From Cohnella cholangitidis (GTDB taxonomy: Bacteria; Bacillota; Bacilli; Paenibacillales; Paenibacillaceae), in assembly GCF_014107495.1 (NCBI RefSeq), contig NZ_CP041969.1, positions 5,443,501-5,507,500 on the forward strand: a DNA stretch of 64,000 nucleotides, written 5' to 3'. This document shows positions 1 through 8,748 of the stretch, in pieces; the stretch's first letter is position 1, and each line of letters starts with the position of its first letter. The notes under the pieces were generated by a model. It ran no database searches, was not told the DNA's origin, and was given only the letters and a program-made list of their open reading frames with translations. The position numbers and the translations under genes were made by a program.

Positions 1-1
1 C

Positions 2-904
2 CAAGGCTGGAAAGATTCCGCGGACTCCGTCATTCACAAAAACGGCGAATTCGCCCATGCGCCAGTTGCGCTCGTCGAAGTGCAAGGTTACGTATTCCAG
101 GCCAAACAACGGCTAGCGCCGATCGTCGCGAAACTCGGTAAGGAGGAAATGGCAAAGCGGCTGACGGTGGAAGCCGCGATCCTTAAATCGAAGTTCGATG
201 AGGCGTTCTGGATGGAGAAAGATCGTTTTTACGCGATAGCCCTCGACGGCGATAAGCGCCAAGTACAATCGGTGACTTCCAACCCAGGCCACTTGCTTAT
301 GAGCGGCATCGTCGAGCCAGAGCGCGCGCGGGAAGTGGCCCGAAGGCTCGTGGCCCCGGATATGTTCGGCGGATACGGCATTCGCACGATGTCTAACGAA
401 TCGACCGGGTATAATCCGATGAGCTATCATGACGGCAGCGTTTGGCCGCATGACAACTCGCTGGCTTTTCTGGGCATGGGCCGGATGGGTTTCAAGGAAG
501 AAGCGGCGACGGTTATCTCCGGATTGCTAAGCGCGGCGGAAAAGTTCGAATACAATCGACTTCCAGAACTGTTTTGCGGATACGACGATTCGATCGGTTA
601 TCCGGTATCGTACCCGGTAGCTTGTTCGCCTCAAGCTTGGGCGGCGGGCACTTCCGTCATGATGATCCAGACCATTCTCGGATTGAAGCCCGATGCCTTG
701 GAAGGCACTATCGTGTTGGATCCGTTCTTGCCCGATGGCATTGACCGCTTGATCGTTCGAGACTTGCCCGTGGCAAGCGGCCGAATCTCGGTCGCGCTAC
801 GGCGCAAGGGAGACGGCGGCGAGTTGACGGTCGAGATTCTCTCGAACGATAGCGGTTGCGACATTAAGATTGGCGGCAAGTCCGTTGCGACGAACAGGGA
901 TTGA
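2..904 (+). CDS. Debranching-type (alpha/alpha)6 glycosidase, C-terminal part (5' end outside window)
   Basis: The frame is open from base 2, so the GTG at 80 is internal. Codons before it continue the family pattern (QGWKDSADSV, then EVQGYV), which is typical of amylo-alpha-1,6-glucosidase/GDE_C proteins. Later landmarks are HDGSVWPHDN and RLPELFCGYDD, motifs lining the substrate pocket in this superfamily. About 300 residues are visible, ending in a short beta-rich tail. From family knowledge the enzyme removes glucosyl or related branch residues from oligosaccharides. The importer starting 127 bp downstream suggests that it processes imported sugar in the cytoplasm. A signal peptide cannot be judged because the start is missing. 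The substrate is not determined, and GH15/GH63-like relatives share these motifs. Confidence 0.8.
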   Translation, partial: QGWKDSADSVIHKNGEFAHAPVALVEVQGYVFQAKQRLAPIVAKLGKEEMAKRLTVEAAILKSKFDEAFWMEKDRFYAIALDGDKRQVQSVTSNPGHLLMSGIVEPERAREVARRLVAPDMFGGYGIRTMSNESTGYNPMSYHDGSVWPHDNSLAFLGMGRMGFKEEAATVISGLLSAAEKFEYNRLPELFCGYDDSIGYPVSYPVACSPQAWAAGTSVMMIQTILGLKPDALEGTIVLDPFLPDGIDRLIVRDLPVASGRISVALRRKGDGGELTVEILSNDSGCDIKIGGKSVATNRD

Positions 905-921
905 ACGAACGAGGGAATCGC

Positions 922-972
922 TCTCCGTCGGTTCCCTACTGGTCGGTACCACCGGTCGGGAACCGACGGAGA
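922..972 (+). other. Perfect 15-bp hairpin between glycosidase and importer 1
   Basis: The arms at 922-936 (TCTCCGTCGGTTCCC) and 958-972 are exact reverse complements, and the loop contains a second small GGT/ACC pairing. No T-run follows, so this is more likely an mRNA processing or stability hairpin, or a weak terminator, than a full intrinsic terminator. Confidence 0.6.
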
Positions 973-1030
973 AAGCAGATCCCTTCGGCCGTTTGATTGT
1001 ATAAACAAATAAAAGGGAGGAAAAATCGTA

Positions 1031-2350
1031 ATGAAGAAATTAACGCTTACACTCGCAACTTTTCTTTCGACGTTTATGGTTCTGTCCGCATGCGGGGGAA
1101 ACTCGAACAATGACGGGGCATCCCCGTCCTCGTCCGCGCCGGCATCGTCATCGGCGTCGACAACCCCGGAGTCGGCCAAAGACCCGGTAGAAGTCACGCT
1201 GGCGGGTTGGGGATCTTCGCCCGAGGAACAAGCGCTTTTACAGCAAGTATTGGACGAGTTCCAAGCGAAGAACCCGGACGTCAAAGTGAAGTACGAAGTT
1301 ATCGCCGATCAATATATGGACGTCATCAAGACGCGCCTCATAGGCAACGAAGCGCCGGACGTGTTCTACTTGGACGCCTTCGAAGCGCCGGCTCTGATCG
1401 AAAAAGACGTTTTGGAACCGCTTGACGGCTACGTGACGCCCGAATTCGACACGAACGACTTCGAAGCGCCAATGCTGAATGCCTTTAAATCGACAGACGG
1501 CAAAACCTATGGTTTCCCGAAAGACTATTCGACACTCGCGTTGTTCTACAACAAAAAAATGTTTGCCGACGCGAACATTGCCGCGCCTCCGGCTACTTGG
1601 GACGAGTTACTCGCGGTATCCGAGAAGCTGACGAAGAAAAACGGCAAAAAAGTCGAAGTTTACGGCTTGGGTCAAGCGCCCGAGTTGGCTCGCCAAATGT
1701 TCATGATCAACGCGTTCGGCGGCAAGTTGGTCGACGATCAAGGCAATGCGACGTTCGCCACGCCGGAAGCTGAAAAAGGATTATCGCTCGTTATCGATCA
1801 GCATACGAAAGCGCAAACGGCGGGTCAGCCTTCCGATGTCGGCGCCGGCTGGGGCGGAGAAATGTTCGGTCAGCAAAAAGCGGCGATGGTGCTCGAAGGC
1901 AACTGGGCGATCCCCTACATTCAGACGAACTTCCCGGAAGTGGATTTCGGAACCGCAGAAGTACCGACGGTCAACGGCAAAAAAGGCACGATGGCGTTCA
2001 CGGTTGCGTACGTTATGAATAAAAATTCTCAGAAAAAAGAAGCCGCTTGGAAGCTGCTGTCTTACTTGACGGGTAAAGAGGGCATGAAGACGTGGACAAG
2101 CAAAGGCTTTGCGCTCCCGACCCGTAAATCGGTAGCGGCCGAGCTCGGCTTCGACAAAGATCCGATCCGCGGCGCGCTTGTCGCCGGAGGTTCTTATGCG
2201 ATTCCATGGCAAGCGGGATCCACGCTGTCGACGGTAATGAACAACTTCAATAACCAATTCGTGGCGGCGTACTCCGGTCAATCGACGTTGACCGACGCGC
2301 TTAATAAAGGGCAAGATACCGCAAACAAAGAAATCGAAGCCGCGAAATAA
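1031..2350 (+). CDS. Sugar ABC transporter substrate-binding lipoprotein (family 1), importer 1
   Basis: This 439-residue protein is the extracellular solute receptor of importer 1. A lysine-start, hydrophobic signal ends in lipobox LSAC with the lipidated Cys at residue 21. A Ser/Ala/Pro-rich linker follows (about 24-50), then a MalE/UgpB-like bilobal domain. Length and layout are normal for SBP_bac_1. The ATG at 1031 is preceded by AGGGAGG. The two permeases follow after a hairpin (2375-2417), the usual layout when receptor outnumbers permease. No ATPase gene is nearby. The ligand is unknown; the debranching-type enzyme just upstream points to an oligosaccharide. Confidence 0.92.
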   Translation: MKKLTLTLATFLSTFMVLSACGGNSNNDGASPSSSAPASSSASTTPESAKDPVEVTLAGWGSSPEEQALLQQVLDEFQAKNPDVKVKYEVIADQYMDVIKTRLIGNEAPDVFYLDAFEAPALIEKDVLEPLDGYVTPEFDTNDFEAPMLNAFKSTDGKTYGFPKDYSTLALFYNKKMFADANIAAPPATWDELLAVSEKLTKKNGKKVEVYGLGQAPELARQMFMINAFGGKLVDDQGNATFATPEAEKGLSLVIDQHTKAQTAGQPSDVGAGWGGEMFGQQKAAMVLEGNWAIPYIQTNFPEVDFGTAEVPTVNGKKGTMAFTVAYVMNKNSQKKEAAWKLLSYLTGKEGMKTWTSKGFALPTRKSVAAELGFDKDPIRGALVAGGSYAIPWQAGSTLSTVMNNFNNQFVAAYSGQSTLTDALNKGQDTANKEIEAAK

Positions 2351-2374
2351 GAATCAATCAAGGATACGACTTAC

Positions 2375-2417
2375 GGGGGGGGCTTATTCGGATCGCCGAT
2401 CCGCTTCGGCCCCCCTT
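2375..2417 (+). other. GC-rich intercistronic hairpin after binding protein
   Basis: A G-run arm (GGGGGGGC) pairs with GCCCCCC around an inner CGGATC/GATCCG stem and is followed by TTT. It lies between the receptor and the first permease. It probably lowers permease expression or protects the receptor mRNA 3' end. Confidence 0.6.
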
Positions 2418-2520
2418 TGAATCCGCTTACGCCTTGGCGTGGAACGAGTGAAGCCACAGTTGCCTACGGCTCTAGTCGTTTCGTGTCCAATCGCGCAATG
2501 GAGGAAAGGAGGCGCCAAAG

Positions 2521-3417
2521 ATGGCTAGACCCAACGTAATGCGCAAGTGGAGGGAATCACTGTCGGGATATGCTTTCATGACCCCGGCGATCCTCATTTT
2601 GGGCGGCTTTTTATTGCTGCCGATCGCTTACGCCGTTTTTCTTTCGTTTCATAAAGTAAATCTTCTCGGAACGGTTAATTACAAATTCATCGGAACAGCG
2701 AATTTCGAGCGGATGATCGACGACCCCCGGCTATGGATAGCCCTGCGAAACACATTCAAGTACGCGCTGATCGTAGTTCCTTCCCAGACGATTCTAGCAC
2801 TGGTATTGGCCGCGGTCTTGAACATGAAGCTTCGTTTTCGGAATTTTTTCAGGGTCGCGTTCTATTTACCCACGGTAACGTCGTCGGCAGTTCTCGTTCT
2901 CATCTTCATGTGGATCTACAACAAGAACGGGCTGCTCAATTATTTTCTCGAGTTGGTCGGCCTGCCGACTTACAACTGGCTGGGGGATCCATCTGTCGCG
3001 CTGCTCGGTATTATGATCATGAATATCTGGTCGACTGCGCCATTGTTCATGGTCATCTACTTGGCCGCCTTGCAAGATATACCGGACTCGCTTTACGAAG
3101 CCGCGGAAATCGATGGGGCAAACGCCTGGAAGAAGTTTTGGCGCATTACCGTCCCGCAGTTGAAGCCGGTGACCTTCTATGTTATCGTCATGGGCATTAT
3201 CGGCACGTTTCAATTGTTCGACCAGTCGTACATCTTCTCCGCGGGATCGGGCGGACCGAACAATGCTACGTTGACGATGGTACTGCTCATTTACCAATAT
3301 GCGTTTAAGAGCCTGGACATGGGCTACGCTTCCGCGTTGGCGTTCCTGCTGGCGGTCGTCATCATGCTTATCACGGTTATACAACGGTTGATCTTCAAGG
3401 AAGAGAAGCTGAATTAG
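2521..3417 (+). CDS. Sugar ABC transporter permease (UgpA/MalF type), importer 1
   Basis: This 298-residue integral membrane subunit has about six transmembrane helices, the first at about 18-40. The cytoplasmic EAA coupling loop (YEAAEIDGANAWKKFWRI) at about residue 195 docks the shared ATPase. It lacks the long periplasmic P2 loop of MalF, as usual for UgpA-like proteins. The ATG at 2521 follows GGAGGAAAGGAGG. The GTG-started second permease begins 12 bp after the stop, so the two are co-transcribed. It forms the heterodimeric pore with the next gene. Confidence 0.92.
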   Translation: MARPNVMRKWRESLSGYAFMTPAILILGGFLLLPIAYAVFLSFHKVNLLGTVNYKFIGTANFERMIDDPRLWIALRNTFKYALIVVPSQTILALVLAAVLNMKLRFRNFFRVAFYLPTVTSSAVLVLIFMWIYNKNGLLNYFLELVGLPTYNWLGDPSVALLGIMIMNIWSTAPLFMVIYLAALQDIPDSLYEAAEIDGANAWKKFWRITVPQLKPVTFYVIVMGIIGTFQLFDQSYIFSAGSGGPNNATLTMVLLIYQYAFKSLDMGYASALAFLLAVVIMLITVIQRLIFKEEKLN

Positions 3418-3429
3418 GAGGGAATCGCA

Positions 3430-4257
3430 GTGAATAAGACTCTGAATCGGTACAGGCCGCTGTTTTACGTCCTGCTCGGAATCTACGCCATCGTCACGTT
3501 CGTTCCGTTCCTATGGGCGTTATCCGCTTCCTTCAAGACATTGCCGGAGATCGTGAAGGGAGGCATGAGCTTCATTCCGGAACATTTTACTTTCGATAAT
3601 TACCGGACCATCTTTCGTCAGGAGCCGCTATTCGTGCGTTGGTTTTTGAATAGTGCGCTGATCGCGGTATCCATTACCTTATTCAATCTGCTATTCAACT
3701 CCATGGCGGGCTATGCGTTAGCAAGAATCAAGTTCCCCGGGAGCACGCTCATGTTCTACAGCATTCTGGCGATGATTATGATACCCGGCCAATTGACCAT
3801 TATTCCGAGCTACTTGATCATCAAATACTTGGGCTGGTTAAACAGCTATCAGGCCATCATTGTGCCGATGGGGGCGCAAGCGACGTACATCTTCATGATG
3901 CGGCAGTTTTTCATCAGCTTTCCTAAGGAGCTGGAAGAAGCGGCGGAGCTCGATGGACTCGGCAAGTTCGGCTTGTTCGTCCGGGTCGTGTTGCCACTCG
4001 CCAAGCCCGCGATTGCCGCGCAGACGATATTCATCTTCATGGGCGCATGGAACGAGTTTCTGAAACCGCTCATGCTGATGTCCGACAAAGCGATGTTCAC
4101 GCTCTCTATCGGCTTGAATACGTTCAAAGGGCAATACATCAGTTTCTGGAACTATATCATGGCGGCTTCTATTATCATGACGATTCCGGCTTTGCTCATC
4201 TACATCGGATTTAACAGGTTTTTCGTCAAAGGGATTACGTTTACGGGTAGTAAGTAA
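3430..4257 (+). CDS. Sugar ABC transporter permease (UgpE/MalG type), importer 1
   Basis: This 275-residue second pore subunit has about six membrane helices. Its EAA loop EEAAELDGLGKFGLFVRV lies near residue 170, followed by LPLAKPAIA as in MalG-family proteins. The start is GTG at 3430, preceded by AGGAGGG about 7 bases upstream. It is the last gene of the importer 1 operon, and a strong hairpin terminator lies about 50 bp past its stop. Confidence 0.92.
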   Translation: MNKTLNRYRPLFYVLLGIYAIVTFVPFLWALSASFKTLPEIVKGGMSFIPEHFTFDNYRTIFRQEPLFVRWFLNSALIAVSITLFNLLFNSMAGYALARIKFPGSTLMFYSILAMIMIPGQLTIIPSYLIIKYLGWLNSYQAIIVPMGAQATYIFMMRQFFISFPKELEEAAELDGLGKFGLFVRVVLPLAKPAIAAQTIFIFMGAWNEFLKPLMLMSDKAMFTLSIGLNTFKGQYISFWNYIMAASIIMTIPALLIYIGFNRFFVKGITFTGSK

Positions 4258-4304
4258 GACATTGCGTCGGATGTTTTTATGCCGAGGTATCCCGATAGGG
4301 TGAT

Positions 4305-4361
4305 ATACTCCCAATAGGGTAGTCAGGTGAAATAATGACTACCCTATTTGGGAGTATTTTT
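4305..4361 (+). terminator. Strong intrinsic terminator after importer 1
   Basis: A stem of about 21 bp starts ATACTCCCAATAGGGTAGTC and has one bulged T in the right arm. It closes a 10-base loop (4326-4335) and runs into TTTTT. It could act in both directions, because the left arm is preceded by a T/A-rich stretch. Confidence 0.85.
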
Positions 4362-4453
4362 CATGATAAAAATTAAACTTAATGCCTAAGAAAAAAATAT
4401 CGTACATTTTAGTGATGATTTGAGAACTTTCGAGAGTCGTACTGTAGATTTTC

Positions 4454-4759
4454 CTATCCAATGCTTTTCTTAGCTTGTTCGAGTAAATTGTATACGTAAT
4501 CGGCTTTATCTTTCGAAAAGGTTATTTACCCATTGCTCTCCGTTCCAAATGACGACGGCAAGGTTATAGGCATGTTCTTGGCGTTTTCGAAAATATAACC
4601 TTCCCTTAACGCCGGTTTCTCCAAGCCCTTCACATAAGGAACTACGCAAGCAGCATTTGTGCCTAAAACGTTAACAATGATGAATTTGTTTAAAAACTGA
4701 ATGCACTGGAATGCTTGGCGAGTCTCTGCTCTGCTAGTGCGCGAAACAATAGGATACAC
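4454..4759 (-). pseudogene. Decayed gene remnant of unknown family
   Basis: On the minus strand a 77-codon frame (4526-4759) contains NAACVVPYVKGLEKPALREG and FENAKNMPI. The protein-like sequence then continues in other frames: VVIWNGEQWVNNLF, then FSKDKADYVYNLLEQAKKSI and a stop at 4454. This pattern of at least two frame changes suggests a small protein gene in decay. I do not recognise the family. No convincing start or ribosome site is present. It sits alone between two palindromic elements. Confidence 0.4.
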
Positions 4760-4798
4760 CTCGTGACTGTGGAACAGTTAAAGGGCGTATCCTATTGT
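4746..4798. repeat. Inverted repeat with 12-bp perfect arms
   Basis: ACAATAGGATAC (4746-4757) and GTATCCTATTGT (4787-4798) are exact reverse complements around a 29-base interior that holds a smaller ACTGT/ACAGT pairing. It overlaps the 5' end of the decayed gene. It may be a terminator-like hairpin or the edge of a small non-autonomous element. No target duplication was identified. Confidence 0.5.
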
Positions 4799-4930
4799 AT
4801 TCTGTGATTGCGTTTTACATCCGCAAAAGAACAGCATGTTTCGACAGCGCCCCAAACGCAATTATAACGCTATAAGCTTAAACAGCATTATCTAAGCACA
4901 ATTTTTCTAGCAACCCATGTTTAGAGAGAT

Positions 4931-6421
4931 TTAAAGATAGTCGCACTTGAATTTTGAGAACTCGGCCTTAGATTCTTCCCCGTAAGCATATAAGCCGATG
5001 AGGACGCCCGTAAAGCCTCCCGCAACTTCAGAGGATAGGTATCTGGTTTGTGCCGTGCCTATAAGAGTATCCTTGCCGTTTGCTTGAACTAGGAAGCTGT
5101 AGCGCTCCTGGCTTGCCCGTATAATCAGAGTAGCGTGGTTGTCGCTTCCCAAATCTATTTCATGTTCAATGGATTTAATATCTCCGATATTCAGGCGCTC
5201 GATAACTTTATACCCGGTTTCAGCTTTACGTATAGCCAAATCATAATGATGATTCTCATCCATATAAAGGGTAATGCCTGCTTCGCCGCTGGTGAGGTTG
5301 ACATCGCATGAAATTGCCGCGTTGAAGTCTCTTTGACGTATGCCGATAAAAGTCGGGGATGCTGGAATATCCAGAGTCACCGCGGTCCCATTAAGCGTTG
5401 CTTTATCGGATTCTAACAAGTAATTCCCTGCTATAGGATGACGGAGATAGCACCAATCCAAATTCCAATCCGTGTTCTCGAAGGTAAAAAACTTTTTCTC
5501 CTGCTGAACGGTTTGACTTGGGATCCGATCAGTCTCGAAACTCGTAAGAGCGGTCCCGTTGTACCCTGCCGTAAACCAGCCATCCTCTCCGAAAGTAACC
5601 GGCGTAAGGAAAACTTCGCGTCCGAGATGATGGTAGGTAAGCCATTGACCGATTTGACGGAAGCCTAGATGGAGCATCCACCAGTTTCCATCGTTATCTT
5701 GAATCAGATCGCCATGGCCAACCCCCTGCAGTTCATAACCGCCCATATTGCGGTTGGTCAGCACGGGATTATTCGGATAAGCTTCAAACGGTCCGGAAGC
5801 AGATTCTCCCCGCGCATAGATGACCATATGGCCGTATTCGGTTCCGCCTTCAGCCGCCATCAGGTAATACCGGCCATTCATTTTATATAGATGCGGGCTT
5901 TCCAAATAGCGCCCGCCTGCCCCCTGCCAAATCGAACGGCTCGGCGTCAATTTGCAGCCCGTTTCAATGTCAATTTCACACTGAACAATGCCGTCCTTGC
6001 CGTTATCATCTTTTCCGTTGCTCATAAAAAAGGCTTTTCCATCTTCAAAATACAAATCGGGATCGATTCCTCCCTGATCCACATAGACCGGTTCGGACCA
6101 TTCGCCGTAAATATCGTCGGTCCATACATAGAAATTCTGACGAGTGGTGTCGTTGGTCGTAGTCATGTAGAATCTCCCGTTGTCGTAACGTATCGTAGGA
6201 GCAAAAACTCCGCCGGAGCTGCCCACCTTGCCTAGTTGAACCTGACTCTCTCTGGTTAGGCAATGACCGATTTGCGTCCAGTTAATCAGGTCTTTGCTCT
6301 CAAAAATCGGTACGCCGGGGAAGTACTGAAAGGAGCTGCAAACCAGATAATAGACGTCTTCTGCTTTGCATACGCTAGGGTCTGGATAAAATCCTTTGAT
6401 AACCGGATTATGATATTTCAT
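4931..6421 (-). CDS. Glycoside hydrolase family 43, beta-xylosidase/arabinofuranosidase type
   Basis: This 496-residue enzyme has a five-bladed GH43 propeller (about 1-310) and a C-terminal beta-sandwich (about 320-496, DUF1349/GH43_C2-like). The catalytic triad is visible: general base D14 in GFYPDPSV, pKa modulator D120 in GGIDPDLYF and proton donor E174 in RYLESPHLY. This two-domain layout is that of beta-xylosidases releasing xylose or arabinose from short oligosaccharides. There is no signal peptide, so it is cytoplasmic. The ATG is preceded on its strand by GAGGAGG. It is a single gene divergent from the ArsR-type regulator, its likely controller. Xylosidase versus arabinofuranosidase specificity cannot be decided from sequence. 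Confidence 0.9.
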   Translation of the reverse strand: MKYHNPVIKGFYPDPSVCKAEDVYYLVCSSFQYFPGVPIFESKDLINWTQIGHCLTRESQVQLGKVGSSGGVFAPTIRYDNGRFYMTTTNDTTRQNFYVWTDDIYGEWSEPVYVDQGGIDPDLYFEDGKAFFMSNGKDDNGKDGIVQCEIDIETGCKLTPSRSIWQGAGGRYLESPHLYKMNGRYYLMAAEGGTEYGHMVIYARGESASGPFEAYPNNPVLTNRNMGGYELQGVGHGDLIQDNDGNWWMLHLGFRQIGQWLTYHHLGREVFLTPVTFGEDGWFTAGYNGTALTSFETDRIPSQTVQQEKKFFTFENTDWNLDWCYLRHPIAGNYLLESDKATLNGTAVTLDIPASPTFIGIRQRDFNAAISCDVNLTSGEAGITLYMDENHHYDLAIRKAETGYKVIERLNIGDIKSIEHEIDLGSDNHATLIIRASQERYSFLVQANGKDTLIGTAQTRYLSSEVAGGFTGVLIGLYAYGEESKAEFSKFKCDYL

Positions 6422-6446
6422 ATATCCTCCTCATTCATAAATTCAT

Positions 6447-6556
6447 ATTAATATAAATTTAATTTGTTCGGCAGCTAAGGAAATTAAACAGCATTGTTGA
6501 AAATCTTGCAATAGATTGGGCTTGAAGGTTCCTGTTAAAATTATTAAATTAATATA
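6447..6556. promoter_or_regulatory. Divergent control region with paired ATTAATATA motifs
   Basis: The AT-rich spacer between the minus-strand GH43 gene and the plus-strand ArsR-type regulator carries ATTAATATA at 6447-6455 and again at 6548-6556, one near each start. Such paired sites would suit a dimeric ArsR-fold regulator controlling both genes. No protein-binding evidence can be drawn from sequence alone. Confidence 0.35.
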
Positions 6557-6592
6557 TATATGATTTCAAAGAAATGCAGTCAGGAGACTATG

Positions 6593-7510
6593 ATGATAAT
6601 CAAAGCGAACGGGGAAGCGAAGTTCATGCCGTTATACGAAGCGTTGGCCAGCGAGGTCAGATGGAAAATCATGAGTCTCATTGCCGATAACGAAATGAAC
6701 GTGAAAGATATTGCGGATCGTTTAGAGCTCAGTCCCTCTATCGTCACCATGCACATCCGAAAACTCGAACAAGCCGGGCTCATCGGCAGTCGCAGGGTTC
6801 GGTTGAACGGAGGGACGCACAAAATGTGTTTTCTCCAACAGAAAACCGTCGAGATTGAGCTGCCGTTCGCCAGCCATGCTGCGAAGACCAGAGAACAGAG
6901 AATTTCGGTCGGTCATTACACTGCCTTTGAAGTCCATCCTACTTGCGGGCTTGGGACGCTCGAGAAAGAAATCGGAAAATGGGATGACCCTCGCTATTTC
7001 CTTGATCCCGAGCGGGTACACGCCGCCATTCTATGGTTCGGATGGGGCTATGTTGAATACAAAATGCCAAACTATCTGCTTGCGGATCAAACCGCGGAAG
7101 CCATCGAAATATCGATGGAGATTGCTTCGGAAGCGCCCGGCTTAAGAGATTATTGGCCTTCGGATATCGAGTTTACGTTCAACGGCATATCCTTAGGCAC
7201 ATGGACAAGTCCGGCTGACTTCGGAAGAGCTGCGAGAGGGAGGCTTACGCCTGAATGGTGGCATCGAAACGTGAATCAATACGGGTTATTGAAGACGATA
7301 CGTATTGACGCCACGGGTACATTTATGGATGAAGAGCGTATGTCGGATGTGACCCTCGCGGATATTAAACTTCAGGAATCATTCTGGACGCTTCGTTTCG
7401 CGGTGGATGAGCATGCCGTTAATGTCGGAGGGTTGACGCTTTATGGTTCGGGATTCGGCAATCACGATCAGGATATCGTAATCCGCGTTCGCCTTAACCC
7501 TGATCATTAA
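6593..7510 (+). CDS. ArsR-family transcriptional regulator with long C-terminal domain
   Basis: The frame opens at ATG 6560, but the ribosome site AGGAG (6582-6586) lies just before two in-frame ATGs at 6590 and 6593. The second gives normal spacing, so a protein of about 305 residues is preferred. Residues of about 10-85 form a winged helix (LASEVRWKIMSLI, LSPSIVTMHIRKLEQAGLI). The remaining 200-odd residues are a beta-rich domain (FTFNGISLGTW, VNVGGLTLYGSGFGNHDQDI) far longer than classical metal-sensing ArsR proteins. No metal-binding Cys cluster is seen. I infer sugar sensing from divergence with the GH43 gene. Terminated at 7569-7617. Confidence 0.8.
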   Translation: MIIKANGEAKFMPLYEALASEVRWKIMSLIADNEMNVKDIADRLELSPSIVTMHIRKLEQAGLIGSRRVRLNGGTHKMCFLQQKTVEIELPFASHAAKTREQRISVGHYTAFEVHPTCGLGTLEKEIGKWDDPRYFLDPERVHAAILWFGWGYVEYKMPNYLLADQTAEAIEISMEIASEAPGLRDYWPSDIEFTFNGISLGTWTSPADFGRAARGRLTPEWWHRNVNQYGLLKTIRIDATGTFMDEERMSDVTLADIKLQESFWTLRFAVDEHAVNVGGLTLYGSGFGNHDQDIVIRVRLNPDH

Positions 7511-7568
7511 TTCGATAATCTGATGGATGAAAAATTAGAATTCAAAGAGATCTGGCTTAATCCGAAGT

Positions 7569-7622
7569 AAATAACCCGGGAGATGGACACTAAAAAAGTG
7601 CCTCTCCCGGGTTATTTTACGT
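7569..7622 (+). terminator. Intrinsic terminator after ArsR-type regulator
   Basis: Exact 15-bp arms AAATAACCCGGGAGA (7569-7583) and its complement (7603-7617) enclose a further GGACAC/GTGCC pairing. The stem ends in ATTTTACGTTTT. It separates the regulator from importer 2. Confidence 0.85.
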
Positions 7623-7753
7623 TTTATCGTTGGTTATTTCGAAAAGAGGAAAAGGTAACTTTCGAATAAACGAGGTCACCTGCGATAGAGAGATCTTAAT
7701 TCTTAACAGAGTACAATGAACCCATCCTGTTAAATTGGAGCGAGGTTATAGGC

Positions 7754-8734
7754 ATGGCTATTCAATCGAACGTTAATACATCAATTAAGCCGGCGAGTTC
7801 ACGGCGGCAGAGCGGCATCGTCCGCTTACTTCGAAATATCGTGAAATATCGAGTACTGCTGTTTATGCTTTTACCGCCGGCGATCGTCTTTTTCATTAAT
7901 TGTTATATTCCGATGTTCGGCGTATTCATCGCTTTCAAGAACATCAACTACGTCGATGGGATTATGGGCAGCCCGTGGACGGGACTCGACAATTTCCGCT
8001 TTCTCTTTGCCACTTCCGATGCATGGCGTGTGACCGTTAATACGGTTGCATACAATATTTCCTTTATTGTGTCCGGTTTACTTCTCTCGGTTGCTGTCGC
8101 TATTGCCATTAATGAGGTACGTGCCAAGATCGCTTCGCGATTCTATCAAACGGTTATGATCATGCCGAATTTCTTGTCTATGGTCGTCGTCAGCTATATA
8201 GTATACGCCTTTCTGCATCCGGAATACGGCTTCCTGGTCAAATACGTCTTGCCTTTATTCGGCCACGCTTCAGTTAATGCTTATATGCACCCGCAAGCAT
8301 GGCCGTATATTTTATGGTTAACGAAAATGTGGCACTCCGTAGGAATAGGCAGCGTCATCTATCTAGCAGCCATAACCGGAATCAGCGAGGAGTTGTATGA
8401 AGCCGCGGTTATGGACGGCGCCGGCAAATGGCAGCAAATCATTCGAATTACGATTCCGCTCCTTACGCCGGTGATGGTCATCCTGACGATTCTGAATTTG
8501 GGAGGCATTTTCCGCTCCGATTTCGGTTTGTTCTATCATGTTACGCTCGACTCCGGCGCGTTGCGCTCTACGACGGATGTCATCGATACGTATGTTTACA
8601 GAGGTTTGATCCAGCTCAACGATCTGGGAATGTCCTCTGCGGCGAATTTTTACCAATCGGTAGTCGGATTTTTTCTTGTCATCGGAGCTAACAGTCTGGC
8701 TCGCAAATTAAATCGCGATACGGCGCTTTTCTAG
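7754..8734 (+). CDS. ABC transporter permease (LplB family), importer 2
   Basis: This 326-residue membrane subunit has a charged N-terminal extension (about 35 residues) and six predicted helices starting at LLFMLLPPAIVFFI. EAA loop: YEAAVMDGAGKWQQIIRI. The family norm is about 300-320 residues. The ATG at 7754 follows GGAGCGAGG. It is the first gene of an LplB-LplC-LplA order operon. The second permease starts 14 bp after its stop with AAAGGAG. The Lpl group transports mainly complex or plant-derived oligosaccharides; the ligand here is not known. Confidence 0.9.
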   Translation: MAIQSNVNTSIKPASSRRQSGIVRLLRNIVKYRVLLFMLLPPAIVFFINCYIPMFGVFIAFKNINYVDGIMGSPWTGLDNFRFLFATSDAWRVTVNTVAYNISFIVSGLLLSVAVAIAINEVRAKIASRFYQTVMIMPNFLSMVVVSYIVYAFLHPEYGFLVKYVLPLFGHASVNAYMHPQAWPYILWLTKMWHSVGIGSVIYLAAITGISEELYEAAVMDGAGKWQQIIRITIPLLTPVMVILTILNLGGIFRSDFGLFYHVTLDSGALRSTTDVIDTYVYRGLIQLNDLGMSSAANFYQSVVGFFLVIGANSLARKLNRDTALF

Positions 8735-8748
8735 AAAGGAGAATCGAA

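Noticed and set aside
80-904. GTG 80 as the true start of the first gene
   Set aside because: The frame is open to base 2 and encodes the conserved QGWKDS block of the family, so the real start lies outside the window.
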